DNA from: Nitrospirota bacterium
GTDB taxonomy: Bacteria > Nitrospirota > Thermodesulfovibrionia > Thermodesulfovibrionales > JdFR-85
Assembly: GCA_013151495.1 (NCBI GenBank)
Contig: JAADIE010000079.1
Coordinates: forward strand, 1 to 45,044
Reading direction: 5' to 3'
DNA length: 45,044 bases
The translations under genes and the position numbers were made by a program. Below, in pieces: positions 25,298 to 33,111 of this stretch; positions within the stretch are counted from its first letter, which is position 1; each line of letters opens with the position of its first letter. The notes below the pieces were generated by a model, which saw only the letters and a list, made by a program, of their open reading frames with translations, ran no database searches and was not told where the DNA came from.

Positions 25298-26631
25298 AGC
25301 TTTTCAGAAAGGTCTTAATAGCAAACCGCGGTGAGATAGCCGTAAGGATAATCAGGGCCTGCCGGGAGCTTGGTATAAAGACCGTAGCCGTTTATTCCGA
25401 GGCAGACCGTGAGAGCATGCATGTGAGGCTTGCAGATGAGGCCGTCTGTATTGGTCCGGCAAGTGCACAGCAGAGCTATCTGAATATCCCTGCTATTATC
25501 AGCGCAGCTGAAATTACCGATGCCGAGGCCATCCACCCTGGCTATGGTTTCCTGTCTGAAAACTCCCAGTTTGCCGAAGCATGCACACGCTCGGGCATTG
25601 TCTTTATTGGGCCAAGACCCGAAAATATAAAGGTTGGAGGCGATAAGGCCAGGGCGCGCCAGATACTGAAGAAAAAGGGTGTACCTGTAGTGCCAGGTAG
25701 CGACGGTGCTGTCAAAGACATTGATGCAGCAAAAAAGGTCATCAAGCGCATAGGTTACCCTGTCATTATAAAGGCATCATCTGGTGGCGGTGGCCGTGGA
25801 ATGAGGATAGTTGAGACCGAGACCGACCTTGAACGTGCCTTCAATACGGCTCAGAAAGAGGCACATGCCGCCTTCGGAAATGGTGCTCTCTACATAGAAA
25901 AGTACATAACCGATATGCGCCACATCGAGGTCCAGATCCTGGCTGATCACAAGGGCAATGTGATACACCTTGGTGAAAGGGACTGCTCCATACAGCGTCG
26001 ACATCAAAAACTGATTGAGGAGGCCCCTGCACCAGGGCTTTCAGACAGACTGAGAAAAAAGATAGGTGAATACGCTGTAAAGGCTGCAAAGGCCCTTAAA
26101 TACAGAAATGTGGGTACCATTGAGTTTATCGTGGACTCAGAAAACAATGTCTATTTTATGGAGATAAACACCCGTGTGCAGGTGGAACACCCTGTAACAG
26201 AGGCCATAACCGGTGTGGATATAATAAAGGAGCAGCTAAAGCTTGCCTCTGGGAACGAGCTTGAACTGAAACAGAGCAAGATCAGGTTCAATGGCCATGC
26301 CATTGAATGCAGGATAAATGCCGAAGACCCCGACACATTCACTCCTTCACCAGGCAAGATAGAGTTTCTTTATGTCCCTGGAGGCCCTGGCATCAGGGTA
26401 GACACAGCCGCCTACTGTGGCTGGACCGTTCCCAGCCATTACGACTCACTTATTGCCAAGCTTATAGCCCGTGGACCAACTCGAGATGAGGCTATAGTAA
26501 GGTTAAAAAGGGCCCTTGACGAGTTTATAATAGAGGGAATACGGACTACCATACCTTTTCATCGCAGGGTAGTACGGTCTGAGCGATTCCGAAAGGGAAG
26601 GTTTAATACCAGGTTTTTAGAGGATTTCTGA
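25294..26631 (+). CDS. accC: Biotin carboxylase subunit of acetyl-CoA carboxylase
   Basis: ATP-grasp biotin carboxylase of 445 residues. Features: [20 protein letters not shown] at the N-terminus, the glycine-rich loop [10 protein letters not shown] near 165-174, the HIEVQILAD and [18 protein letters not shown] region, and [15 protein letters not shown] near the active-site Glu and Arg. It carboxylates biotin on AccB with bicarbonate and ATP. It overlaps accB by 4 nt. The carboxyltransferase subunits are not in the window. Confidence 0.97.
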   Translation: MKLFRKVLIANRGEIAVRIIRACRELGIKTVAVYSEADRESMHVRLADEAVCIGPASAQQSYLNIPAIISAAEITDAEAIHPGYGFLSENSQFAEACTRSGIVFIGPRPENIKVGGDKARARQILKKKGVPVVPGSDGAVKDIDAAKKVIKRIGYPVIIKASSGGGGRGMRIVETETDLERAFNTAQKEAHAAFGNGALYIEKYITDMRHIEVQILADHKGNVIHLGERDCSIQRRHQKLIEEAPAPGLSDRLRKKIGEYAVKAAKALKYRNVGTIEFIVDSENNVYFMEINTRVQVEHPVTEAITGVDIIKEQLKLASGNELELKQSKIRFNGHAIECRINAEDPDTFTPSPGKIEFLYVPGGPGIRVDTAAYCGWTVPSHYDSLIAKLIARGPTRDEAIVRLKRALDEFIIEGIRTTIPFHRRVVRSERFRKGRFNTRFLEDF

Positions 26632-26653
26632 GAGTTTCATTACCCTCAGGTAA

Positions 26654-26683
26654 TTGACGAAACCCTGAAAAATCCTTTAAAAT
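26654..26683 (+). promoter_or_regulatory. Promoter of tRNA-Arg
   Basis: TTGACG at 26654-26659, an 18-bp spacer and TAAAAT at 26678-26683. The expected start, about 7 nt downstream, coincides with the first base of the tRNA at 26691. A small inverted repeat ATTACC-CTCA-GGTAAT at 26639-26654 overlaps the -35 box. Confidence 0.6.
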
Positions 26684-26690
26684 CAAGTAA

Positions 26691-26767
26691 GCGCCCATAG
26701 CTCAACTGGATAGAGCGCCGGACTACGAATCCGTAGGTTGGGGGTTCGAATCCTCCTGGGCGCACCA
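26691..26767 (+). tRNA. tRNA-Arg (anticodon ACG)
   Basis: A 77-nt cloverleaf: GCGCCCA pairs with TGGGCGC in the acceptor stem. The anticodon loop CTACGAA gives ACG, and the T arm carries GGTTCGAATCC. CCA is encoded at 26765-26767. A34 would be edited to inosine to read CGN codons. Confidence 0.97.
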
Positions 26768-26809
26768 TATAATCCACATCCTTATTTTTTTATGGACAGA
26801 AAGATATAA

Positions 26810-27997
26810 ATGTTTAAACTCCGTTTTCTAACCGCCGGTGAATCACACGGCAGGGCACTTACCGGTATAGTTGAAGGTATCCCGGCCAACCTTGAGCTTA
26901 CCGAGCAGTACATAAATACCCAGCTTAAAAGACGTCAAAGGGGCTACGGTCGTGGAGGCCGTATGAAGATTGAATCCGACAGGGTTGAAATCCTCTCGGG
27001 CCTTCGGTGGGGAAAAACCATCGGCTCACCTATAGCCCTTCTAATTAGAAACAGAGACTGGGAAAACTGGCAGGAGGGCATGTCCATAGATCAGGCCCAT
27101 CAGGGCGCCATCCCGGCAGTAACCCGACCACGACCGGGGCATGCAGACCTTGCAGGAATTATTAAATACAACCAGAAGGACATAAGAAACATCCTTGAGC
27201 GTTCCTCAGCCCGTGAGACAGCTATGAGGGTTGCTATTGGGGCAGTGGCAAGAAGACTGCTCGAGCATTTTGGTATTAAAATCGGTGGCTTTGTTACCTC
27301 TGTTGGGCAAGAGCAGTTTGAGATTGAGTTAGCAGGCTGCGATGCTCTAAAGCTTCATACTCTCGCCGACAAGGCAGAGGACTCAGACCTCAGGGTACCG
27401 GATGAAACTGTAGAAAATAAAATGAAGGAAGCAATAGACAGGGCAAAGAAGGATGGCTACTCCCTTGGTGGTACCTTTGTGGTCTTTGCCACTGGAGTCC
27501 CGGTTGGACTTGGAAGCCATATCCAGTGGGACAGACGCCTTGATGCAAGGCTTGCCCAGGCAATTATGGGTATACAGGCAATAAAGGCTGTTGAGATTGG
27601 CAGTGGCTTCGAGCTTTCAAGAAGGCCTGGCTCTGAGGTAATGGATGAAATATACCCTCCTGAGAGCGGTAAAGGACTTTTGGTTCATCGTAAAACCAAC
27701 CATGCTGGTGGCATTGAAGGTGGTATGACCAATGGTATGCCCGTGGTGATAAGGGCAGCCATGAAACCAATTCCAACGCAGGCAAGACCACTTAAGTCTA
27801 TCGATATATCCACTGGCGAGCAGATAGAGGCTGCCTATGAACGATCTGATGTCTGTGCAGTGCCTGCTGCATCGATTATTGCTGAGGCCATGCTTTCGAT
27901 CGTACTCTGCGATGCCTTTTTAGAAAAATTTGGTGGCGATAGCATTGAAGAAACAGAGACCAATCTTAAAAGCTATCTGAGCAGGATTAGCGGTTAA
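26810..27997 (+). CDS. aroC: Chorismate synthase
   Basis: FMN-dependent last enzyme of the shikimate pathway, converting EPSP to chorismate; 395 residues. The N-terminus RFLTAGESHG, the RPGHADLAG signature near 105-113, the ERSSARETAMRVA region near 128-140, and GGIEGGMTNGMPVVIRAAMKP near 302 are typical. The start ATG is fixed by the family N-terminus; no clear Shine-Dalgarno is seen in the 42 nt after tRNA-Arg. Chorismate also feeds the tryptophan route represented by trpC. Confidence 0.97.
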   Translation: MFKLRFLTAGESHGRALTGIVEGIPANLELTEQYINTQLKRRQRGYGRGGRMKIESDRVEILSGLRWGKTIGSPIALLIRNRDWENWQEGMSIDQAHQGAIPAVTRPRPGHADLAGIIKYNQKDIRNILERSSARETAMRVAIGAVARRLLEHFGIKIGGFVTSVGQEQFEIELAGCDALKLHTLADKAEDSDLRVPDETVENKMKEAIDRAKKDGYSLGGTFVVFATGVPVGLGSHIQWDRRLDARLAQAIMGIQAIKAVEIGSGFELSRRPGSEVMDEIYPPESGKGLLVHRKTNHAGGIEGGMTNGMPVVIRAAMKPIPTQARPLKSIDISTGEQIEAAYERSDVCAVPAASIIAEAMLSIVLCDAFLEKFGGDSIEETETNLKSYLSRISG

Positions 27998-28025
27998 CCC
28001 CCATCCTTAATACAAGTTTCTTAAA

Positions 28026-28055
28026 TTGGAACAGGCTCAGACAATATGGTATAAT
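28026..28055 (+). promoter_or_regulatory. Promoter of the tRNA-Ser/SRP RNA unit
   Basis: TTGGAA at 28026-28031, an 18-bp spacer and TATAAT at 28050-28055 preceded by TGG, making an extended -10. The predicted start near 28062 leaves a short precursor leader before the tRNA at 28082. It can drive tRNA-Ser and the SRP RNA and possibly dnaX. Confidence 0.7.
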
Positions 28056-28081
28056 TTAGTTTCTAAATAGCATTTCATGAC

Positions 28082-28175
<94 letters not shown>

Positions 28176-28204
28176 GCTCTTTAACATCAGGGGTTGTCTG
28201 TTGT

Positions 28205-28319
28205 ATGCAGTCGGGTGGTAGCCCTGCGCACGGATAGGATGTGAACCCCGCCAGGTCCGGAAGGAAGCAACGGTAAGCATCTGATTCCGGTGCCGCAGTA
28301 AGCTGCTACCCGGCTGCAT
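28205..28319 (+). ncRNA. ffs: Signal recognition particle RNA, small 4.5S-like type
   Basis: About 115 nt. The ends pair (ATGCAG at 28205-28210 with CTGCAT at 28314-28319, extended by TCGGGT with ACCCGG). The universal domain IV is present: GCCAGGTCCGGAAGGAAGCA, with the GGAA tetraloop and the asymmetric internal loop bound by Ffh. There is no Alu domain, as in Gram-negative SRP RNA. It lies between tRNA-Ser and dnaX. Confidence 0.95.
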
Positions 28320-28324
28320 TCAGC

Positions 28325-28344
28325 GGATAAACCTGCTTTTATCC
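28325..28344. terminator. Weak hairpin after the SRP RNA
   Basis: GGATAAA (28325-28331) and its complement (28338-28344) form a 7-bp stem with a 6-nt loop directly after the SRP RNA. There is no run of T after it, so it may be a processing signal or weak attenuator ahead of dnaX. Confidence 0.35.
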
Positions 28345-28363
28345 TCTAAGCATAAAAGGCATC

Positions 28364-29935
28364 ATGAGCTATATAGTACTTGCAAGAAAATGGCGACCCC
28401 GTCAATTCAGTGAACTGGTTGGTCAGGAAACAGTAAATACCATCCTTTCTAATGCAATCCGACAGGGGAGAATAGCCCATGCCTATCTGTTCTCTGGCCC
28501 TCGTGGTGTGGGAAAGACCTCTACTGCCAGAATACTGGCAAAGGCCCTCAACTGTAAAGAGGGACCAACACCCACGCCCTGTGGGCAGTGTCCATCCTGC
28601 AAGGAGATAACCGAGGGGCACAGCGTGGATGTGCTTGAAATAGATGGTGCATCTAACAACAGTGTTGACGACATCAGGGACCTTCGAGAAAGGGTCAAAT
28701 ATGCCCCTTCATCAGGTAAATACAAGGTATATATCATAGACGAGGCCCATATGCTCAGTCAGTCGGCCTTCAATGCACTTTTAAAGACCCTTGAAGAGCC
28801 ACCTCCACATGTGATATTTGTGCTTGCCACCACTGCACCCCACAAGATACCGGTTACAGTGCTTTCCCGCTGCCAGCACCTGTCCTTTAAAAGGGTATCA
28901 GCCCGGAGGATGAAGGAACATCTTGAGAGGATAGCCTCTGAAGAGGGTATACAGATAACCCCCCAGGCACTGGATATGATTGTAAAGGCTGCCGATGGGG
29001 GAATGCGAGATGCCCTGACACTCCTTGATCAGCTAAATTCCTTTACTGACCGGATTACCGAAGAGGAGATTCGTGATATACTGGGTCTTACCGAGATAGA
29101 GCTTATCGGAGACCTGGCAAAGGCGGTAGTAAATGGAGACCGAAAAACAATTATTGAAAAGATAGAGGTCCTCCATGAAAGGGGAACCGATTTCAAAGGA
29201 CTTATCAAAGACCTTATTGAATTCGTCCGACAGGGCATGCTGTATAAGATCTCTGGACAGGCCACACAGGAACTATCAGAAACAGAGCTCCAGTATATAA
29301 AAGATATTACAGCCCGTGCTACCGAAGAAGAGCTGTCTTTACTGCTTTCAGAGCTTATCAGGACAGAGGCTGAGATGCGATCGGCCTTTTCTTCAAGGGT
29401 GGCACTGGAGATTGGTCTTATAAGGGCCTCCATGCTTTCGGTCCTCAAGCCAGTGGGAGAGATCATAAAACGACTTAGCAAGCTGGAAAATATATATACA
29501 ACTCCTTCATCTCAGGAAATTCCCTCTGAGCCAATAGAAACCAGTAAAACTCTGGTTGCCCCTCCTCCTGTTCAAGCCTCTCAGCCTTCTGAGGTTGCCT
29601 GGCCTGAGATAGTAAAGAAAATAGAGGCTGTAGATACCAAGCTTGCCTCAAAGTTAGTCCACGCCGAGGCCCATCTAAATGGAAACAACCTGGTACTGAC
29701 CTTTAACGGAGGGCACTCCTTTCTTGTGGATTTGCTAAAAAAGGAGATACCCCGGATACAGGATCTATTAATAAAACTGGATATCTTTGATAATCTTGGT
29801 GCAATACTGTTAGAATCCAAGAAGGACAATAAAGAAAAAAAAACCCCGATTCAGAATGACCTCTCGCCCGAGGAAAAACTCATCCTCGATGAACTCGGTG
29901 GGAGGATATTAGAGAGGAGGAAGAGAGATGTCTAA
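28364..29935 (+). CDS. dnaX: DNA polymerase III subunits gamma/tau
   Basis: Clamp-loader ATPase of 523 residues. Walker A GPRGVGKTSTARILA is at about residues 45-59, a zinc module with CGQCPSC near 73-79, DEAHML (Walker B) near 126, and the sensor LSRCQ near 167. Domain III runs to about residue 365, then a Pro/Ser-rich linker and a short C-terminal domain. It is shorter than E. coli tau (643). A nine-A run at 29835-29843 could allow slippage (see separate entry). The ATG follows AAAGG. The order SRP RNA-dnaX-ybaB-recR is conserved in many phyla. Confidence 0.95.
   Translation: MSYIVLARKWRPRQFSELVGQETVNTILSNAIRQGRIAHAYLFSGPRGVGKTSTARILAKALNCKEGPTPTPCGQCPSCKEITEGHSVDVLEIDGASNNSVDDIRDLRERVKYAPSSGKYKVYIIDEAHMLSQSAFNALLKTLEEPPPHVIFVLATTAPHKIPVTVLSRCQHLSFKRVSARRMKEHLERIASEEGIQITPQALDMIVKAADGGMRDALTLLDQLNSFTDRITEEEIRDILGLTEIELIGDLAKAVVNGDRKTIIEKIEVLHERGTDFKGLIKDLIEFVRQGMLYKISGQATQELSETELQYIKDITARATEEELSLLLSELIRTEAEMRSAFSSRVALEIGLIRASMLSVLKPVGEIIKRLSKLENIYTTPSSQEIPSEPIETSKTLVAPPPVQASQPSEVAWPEIVKKIEAVDTKLASKLVHAEAHLNGNNLVLTFNGGHSFLVDLLKKEIPRIQDLLIKLDIFDNLGAILLESKKDNKEKKTPIQNDLSPEEKLILDELGGRILERRKRDV
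29835..29843 (+). other. Nine-adenine tract in dnaX, possible slippage site
   Basis: Nine consecutive A residues cover codons 491-494 of dnaX. A -1 shift, or one extra A in the mRNA, would continue as AAC CCC GAT TCA GAA and stop at TGA 29857-29859, giving a product of about 498 residues. A nine-A tract is the slippage site known for Thermus dnaX, but here only the last 30 residues would be lost. Confidence 0.4.
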
Positions 29936-30269
29936 AAAGATGCTTGGTGATTTAATGAGGCAGGCACAGAAGATCCAGGCTGAAATGGCCAGGATACAGG
30001 AAGAGGCCAAAAACAAGACCGTTGAGGCCTCCTCTGGTGGCGGCATGGTAACGGTTACAGCAAACGGCGCTGGTGAGATTGTATCTATCAAGATTGATCC
30101 AGAGGTGATCAATCCCGACGATAAGGAAATGCTTGAGGACATGATAATGGCAGCCTGTAATGAGGCACTCCGACGTGCCCAGGAGATGGTTCAGGAAGAG
30201 ATGTCACGCCTTACAGGTGGGCTTCAAATACCAGGACTTGGTGGATTGGGAGATCTCTTCGGCAGGTAA
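29928..30269 (+). CDS. ybaB: YbaB/EbfC family nucleoid-associated protein
   Basis: A 113-residue DNA-binding protein of the YbaB/EbfC family, which binds DNA as a dimer and is thought to aid recombination or nucleoid organisation. The LGDLMRQAQKIQAEMARIQE helix at about 5-24 and the strands with GGMVTVTANGAGEIVSIKID are typical, as is the Gly/Leu-rich tail. It overlaps dnaX by 8 nt and recR by 1 nt. Confidence 0.93.
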   Translation: MSKKMLGDLMRQAQKIQAEMARIQEEAKNKTVEASSGGGMVTVTANGAGEIVSIKIDPEVINPDDKEMLEDMIMAACNEALRRAQEMVQEEMSRLTGGLQIPGLGGLGDLFGR

Positions 30270-30859
30270 TGAAGGGTATAATAGAACATCTTATAGAGGA
30301 GCTGACCAGGCTGCCAGGCATCGGACGTAAGACCGCCCAGAGGCTTGCCTATTTTATCGTATCTATGCCTGCTGAGGAGGCCCTGTCTATTGCCGATGCC
30401 ATACGGGATGTAAAGGAAAAGGCCCGTTTCTGTCGCCAGTGTTTTAATATCACCGACTCGGAACTCTGCCATATCTGTGCCTCACCAGAAAGAGACCACA
30501 GCAAAATATGTGTGGTAGAAGAGCCAAGCAACATACAGGTGATAGAACGGACAGGATTTTATAAGGGGCTGTATCATGTGCTTCTTGGTGCCCTGTCGCC
30601 AATAGATGGCATAACACCCGAAAGACTGAAAATAAGGGAGCTCCTTGAACGATTAAAACAGACCCGGGTGGATGAGGTAATAATAGCCACCAACCCAAAC
30701 ACCAAGGGTGAAATGACAGCCCAGTATCTAAAAGAGGTTCTCGCACCTCTTGGTGTAAAGGTAACCCGTATTGCCTATGGTCTGCCCATGGGTGGTGACA
30801 TAGAATTTGCAGACGAGGTTACCATGAGCAAGGCCCTTGAGGGAAGACGGGAATTATAA
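30269..30859 (+). CDS. recR: Recombination mediator RecR
   Basis: RecR of 196 residues, loading RecA with RecO/RecF at gaps. Visible: a helix-hairpin-helix with LPGIGRKTAQRLA (about 15-27), a four-cysteine zinc finger (CRQC and CHIC, about 57-72) and the Toprim domain with ICVVEEPSNIQVIE near 81. Its stop overlaps the end of the convergent cytochrome b gene by 6 bp, so no terminator separates the two operons. Confidence 0.96.
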   Translation: MKGIIEHLIEELTRLPGIGRKTAQRLAYFIVSMPAEEALSIADAIRDVKEKARFCRQCFNITDSELCHICASPERDHSKICVVEEPSNIQVIERTGFYKGLYHVLLGALSPIDGITPERLKIRELLERLKQTRVDEVIIATNPNTKGEMTAQYLKEVLAPLGVKVTRIAYGLPMGGDIEFADEVTMSKALEGRREL

Positions 30860-31501
30860 CCCACCTGAGATACCCTGTCGTTTAACCATATGAAAATGGG
30901 CCCATAATAAAAGGGCCATTATAAGCGGAAGCCACAGCACATGGAGGCTATAGAATCTGATCAGAGTGGTACCATCCACTTCAGGCCCACCCCTCAGCAT
31001 ATAAAGCAGATACTTTCCTATAACTGGTACGGTAGCAGCCATGGAGGTACCAACCTCTGTGGCCCAGTAAGCCTTCTGATCCCAGGGAAGCAGATACCCT
31101 GTAAAGCCGGAGAAAAAGGCAACCACCAGTGTAAGCGAGCCCACCACCCAGTTAAGCTCCCTGGGAGGTCGATAGGCCTTATGGATTATCACCCTTAAGG
31201 TATGAAGTATGATAAACACTATCAGCAAATTGGCTGACCACTTGTGTAGACTCCTTATAAATCTGCCAAACCTTACCTCTCTTGTAATCCTCAAAACACT
31301 CTGATAGGCCTCATGCTCGGAGGGCACATAATAAAGTGAAAGCAAAAGCCCTGAAAGCATCAGCATGATGATAAGGGTAAAGGCCACTCCACCAAGACAG
31401 TACAGATAGCTCAGCCTCTCAGGAAGCCTCCGCTGAAGAAACCTCTTATGGGGTTCCTTTATACCAAACCTGCTGTCTAACCAGTCAAATATCTTACCCA
31501 T
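30854..31501 (-). CDS. petB: Cytochrome b6-type subunit with heme c_i cysteine
   Basis: Membrane protein of 215 residues with four transmembrane helices, matching cytochrome b6 of b6f complexes in length and ends. The heme b ligands are His86, His100, His187 and His202, the same numbering as plant b6. Cys35 in YCLGG corresponds to the cysteine that binds heme c_i in b6f and in Firmicutes complexes. PRELNWV, GYLLPWDQ and the QGISG C-terminus agree. With the Rieske protein upstream it should oxidise quinol. No subunit IV (petD) or cytochrome c gene follows; the operon ends here against recR. Confidence 0.93.
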   Translation of the reverse strand: MGKIFDWLDSRFGIKEPHKRFLQRRLPERLSYLYCLGGVAFTLIIMLMLSGLLLSLYYVPSEHEAYQSVLRITREVRFGRFIRSLHKWSANLLIVFIILHTLRVIIHKAYRPPRELNWVVGSLTLVVAFFSGFTGYLLPWDQKAYWATEVGTSMAATVPVIGKYLLYMLRGGPEVDGTTLIRFYSLHVLWLPLIMALLLWAHFHMVKRQGISGGL

Positions 31502-31509
31502 AGCACTAT

Positions 31510-31956
31510 TCAGACCTTGATTCCAAGATAGAGTTTGCCTTTGTCAAGCTTCATAGGAAGCCGTGTCAGTGGCCTTGGTGGTGGCCCGGCAATCACATTA
31601 CCCTCTATATCATACTTGCCCCCGTGGCAGGGACAAAGAAACTGTCCCTTTTTCCGGTGCCAGTTAACCAGACAGCCAAGATGGCTACACACTGGTGAGA
31701 GAGCAAAAAGCCTTCCCTTATGCTGTACAATAAAGGCCCTTGTGGAGATAAGCTGTTCACCCCTTTTATAAGAAAAGTTAACCGTCTTTACACCCCGCCG
31801 AGGTATATCCAGTTCATCAAGAACAGGAATAAACAGGGTCTTACGCTTTCTGATTCTGGCAGGATAAGCAAAAATCAGGGCAATAAGCCCTGATACTACA
31901 GCTACACCAGTAAAAAAGATCTTTATCAACCTGGATAGAAACTCTCTTCTGTCCAC
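31510..31956 (-). CDS. petA: Rieske iron-sulfur protein
   Basis: Rieske [2Fe-2S] subunit of 148 residues for a quinol oxidase complex with the downstream cytochrome b6. The N-terminal twin-Arg-like MDRREFLSRL plus a hydrophobic anchor (about 11-30) suggests Tat export with an uncleaved anchor. The cluster motifs are CSHLGC (near 88) and CPCHGGKYD (near 107). The start GTG at 31956 abuts the ihfB stop codon without a gap. The cytochrome b6 gene follows after 8 nt. Confidence 0.93.
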   Translation of the reverse strand: MDRREFLSRLIKIFFTGVAVVSGLIALIFAYPARIRKRKTLFIPVLDELDIPRRGVKTVNFSYKRGEQLISTRAFIVQHKGRLFALSPVCSHLGCLVNWHRKKGQFLCPCHGGKYDIEGNVIAGPPPRPLTRLPMKLDKGKLYLGIKV

Positions 31957-32241
31957 TTACTTGTCTGAGTTAAGAAGCTCCCTCAACTCCTTGCCAGGTT
32001 TAAAGTAGATAACACTTTTTTCAGGCACATCAACGGATTCGCCAGTTTTTGGATTTCTGGCCTTTCGTGCCTGACGCTTCTTTAATCTGAAGTTGCCAAA
32101 CCCCCTCAGTTCAACCTTCTCACCTCTGCTTAGAGCATCCTTGATTGCATCAAAAAAGGTCTCAACGATGATCTCTGTCTGCTTCAGTGTGTAGCCCTCA
32201 ATCTGTTCTGCCACCTTCTCAATAAGCTCTGATCTGGTCAT
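31957..32241 (-). CDS. ihfB: HU/IHF family DNA-bending protein, IhfB-like
   Basis: A 94-residue histone-like protein. The N-terminus MTRSELIEKVAEQ and the C-terminal FKPGKELR resemble the IHF beta chain. The DNA-binding arm has RNPKTGESV. The order rpsA-(sppA)-ihfB agrees with the cmk-rpsA-ihfB cluster of Proteobacteria. It binds and bends DNA, either as a homodimer or with another subunit; no ihfA is in the window. An AGGAGG-like site lies upstream in the gap to sppA. Confidence 0.9.
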   Translation of the reverse strand: MTRSELIEKVAEQIEGYTLKQTEIIVETFFDAIKDALSRGEKVELRGFGNFRLKKRQARKARNPKTGESVDVPEKSVIYFKPGKELRELLNSDK

Positions 32242-32256
32242 AATACGCCTCCTTTT

Positions 32257-33111
32257 TTAGTAGACCATGTACTTAAGCTGTATCCATTTAAAGGCATCCT
32301 TCAGGCTAAGAAGCTGTGCCTTTTCCTGCCCTGTCAAAAGATTAAGTATGGAAAAGGGCTCCTTTTTGGAGACAACCCTTGGTTTTCCCTTTATCCCAGC
32401 AAGCTTTGCTGCAAGATCTATTGCATCCTTAAGATTGCCAATCTCGTCAATTAGACCAATCTCTTTTGCCTGCTGGCCGGTGAATATGCGCCCATCTGCT
32501 ATCTTTCTCACCTTTTCTATAGGGATCGACCTTCCCTGGGCCACCGCCCTGATGAACTGCTCATGAACATTATTGAGTACATTCTGAAGGATCTCTCTTT
32601 CCTCTTTTCCAATGCCTCGAAAGGCAGAGGCAAGGTCTTTGTGTTTACCACTTTTTATAACCTCTGTTTTAACCCCTATTTTATCCATCAGCCCCTTAAG
32701 GTTTGGAATCTCCATGATCACACCTATTGAGCCGGTAATGGTTCCAGGGTTAGCAAGGATCTTTGTTGCTGCTGCAGAGACATAATAACCACCCGAGGCA
32801 GCTACTGAGCCCATTGACACAACCACAGGTTTTTTCTCCTTGGCTTTCTTCACCTCTTCGTAGATCTCCTGCGATGGAGCAACTGCACCACCGGGGCTAT
32901 CAACCCTGATAACTATGGCCTTGATTGTCGGATCTTCTCTGTATTGTTCTAATTCATCAATAATGCTCTGAGAGACCACAATGGGGCCCTCTATCTTGAC
33001 AAGAGCTATCTTTTCCCCACTCCCCCCTTTTTTACCTGCAACGGTAACAACAATCGATAAAAACACTAACAATACAAACAGACCAACAATTACCAGACAG
33101 GCCTTTTTCAT
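32257..33111 (-). CDS. sppA: Signal peptide peptidase SppA, short (36K) type
   Basis: Membrane-anchored serine protease of 284 residues that degrades cleaved signal peptides. One N-terminal membrane helix (about 5-25) is followed by a ClpP-like fold with VDSPGGAV (70-77). The nucleophile Ser106 lies in SVAASGGYY and the catalytic Lys in SGKHKD (156 or 158). Its start overlaps the rpsA stop by 4 nt (ATGA), so the two are translationally coupled. Confidence 0.94.
   Translation of the reverse strand: MKKACLVIVGLFVLLVFLSIVVTVAGKKGGSGEKIALVKIEGPIVVSQSIIDELEQYREDPTIKAIVIRVDSPGGAVAPSQEIYEEVKKAKEKKPVVVSMGSVAASGGYYVSAAATKILANPGTITGSIGVIMEIPNLKGLMDKIGVKTEVIKSGKHKDLASAFRGIGKEEREILQNVLNNVHEQFIRAVAQGRSIPIEKVRKIADGRIFTGQQAKEIGLIDEIGNLKDAIDLAAKLAGIKGKPRVVSKKEPFSILNLLTGQEKAQLLSLKDAFKWIQLKYMVY

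Noticed and set aside
26639-26654. Terminator after accC
   Set aside because: The 6-bp inverted repeat has no T tract and overlaps the -35 of the tRNA-Arg promoter.
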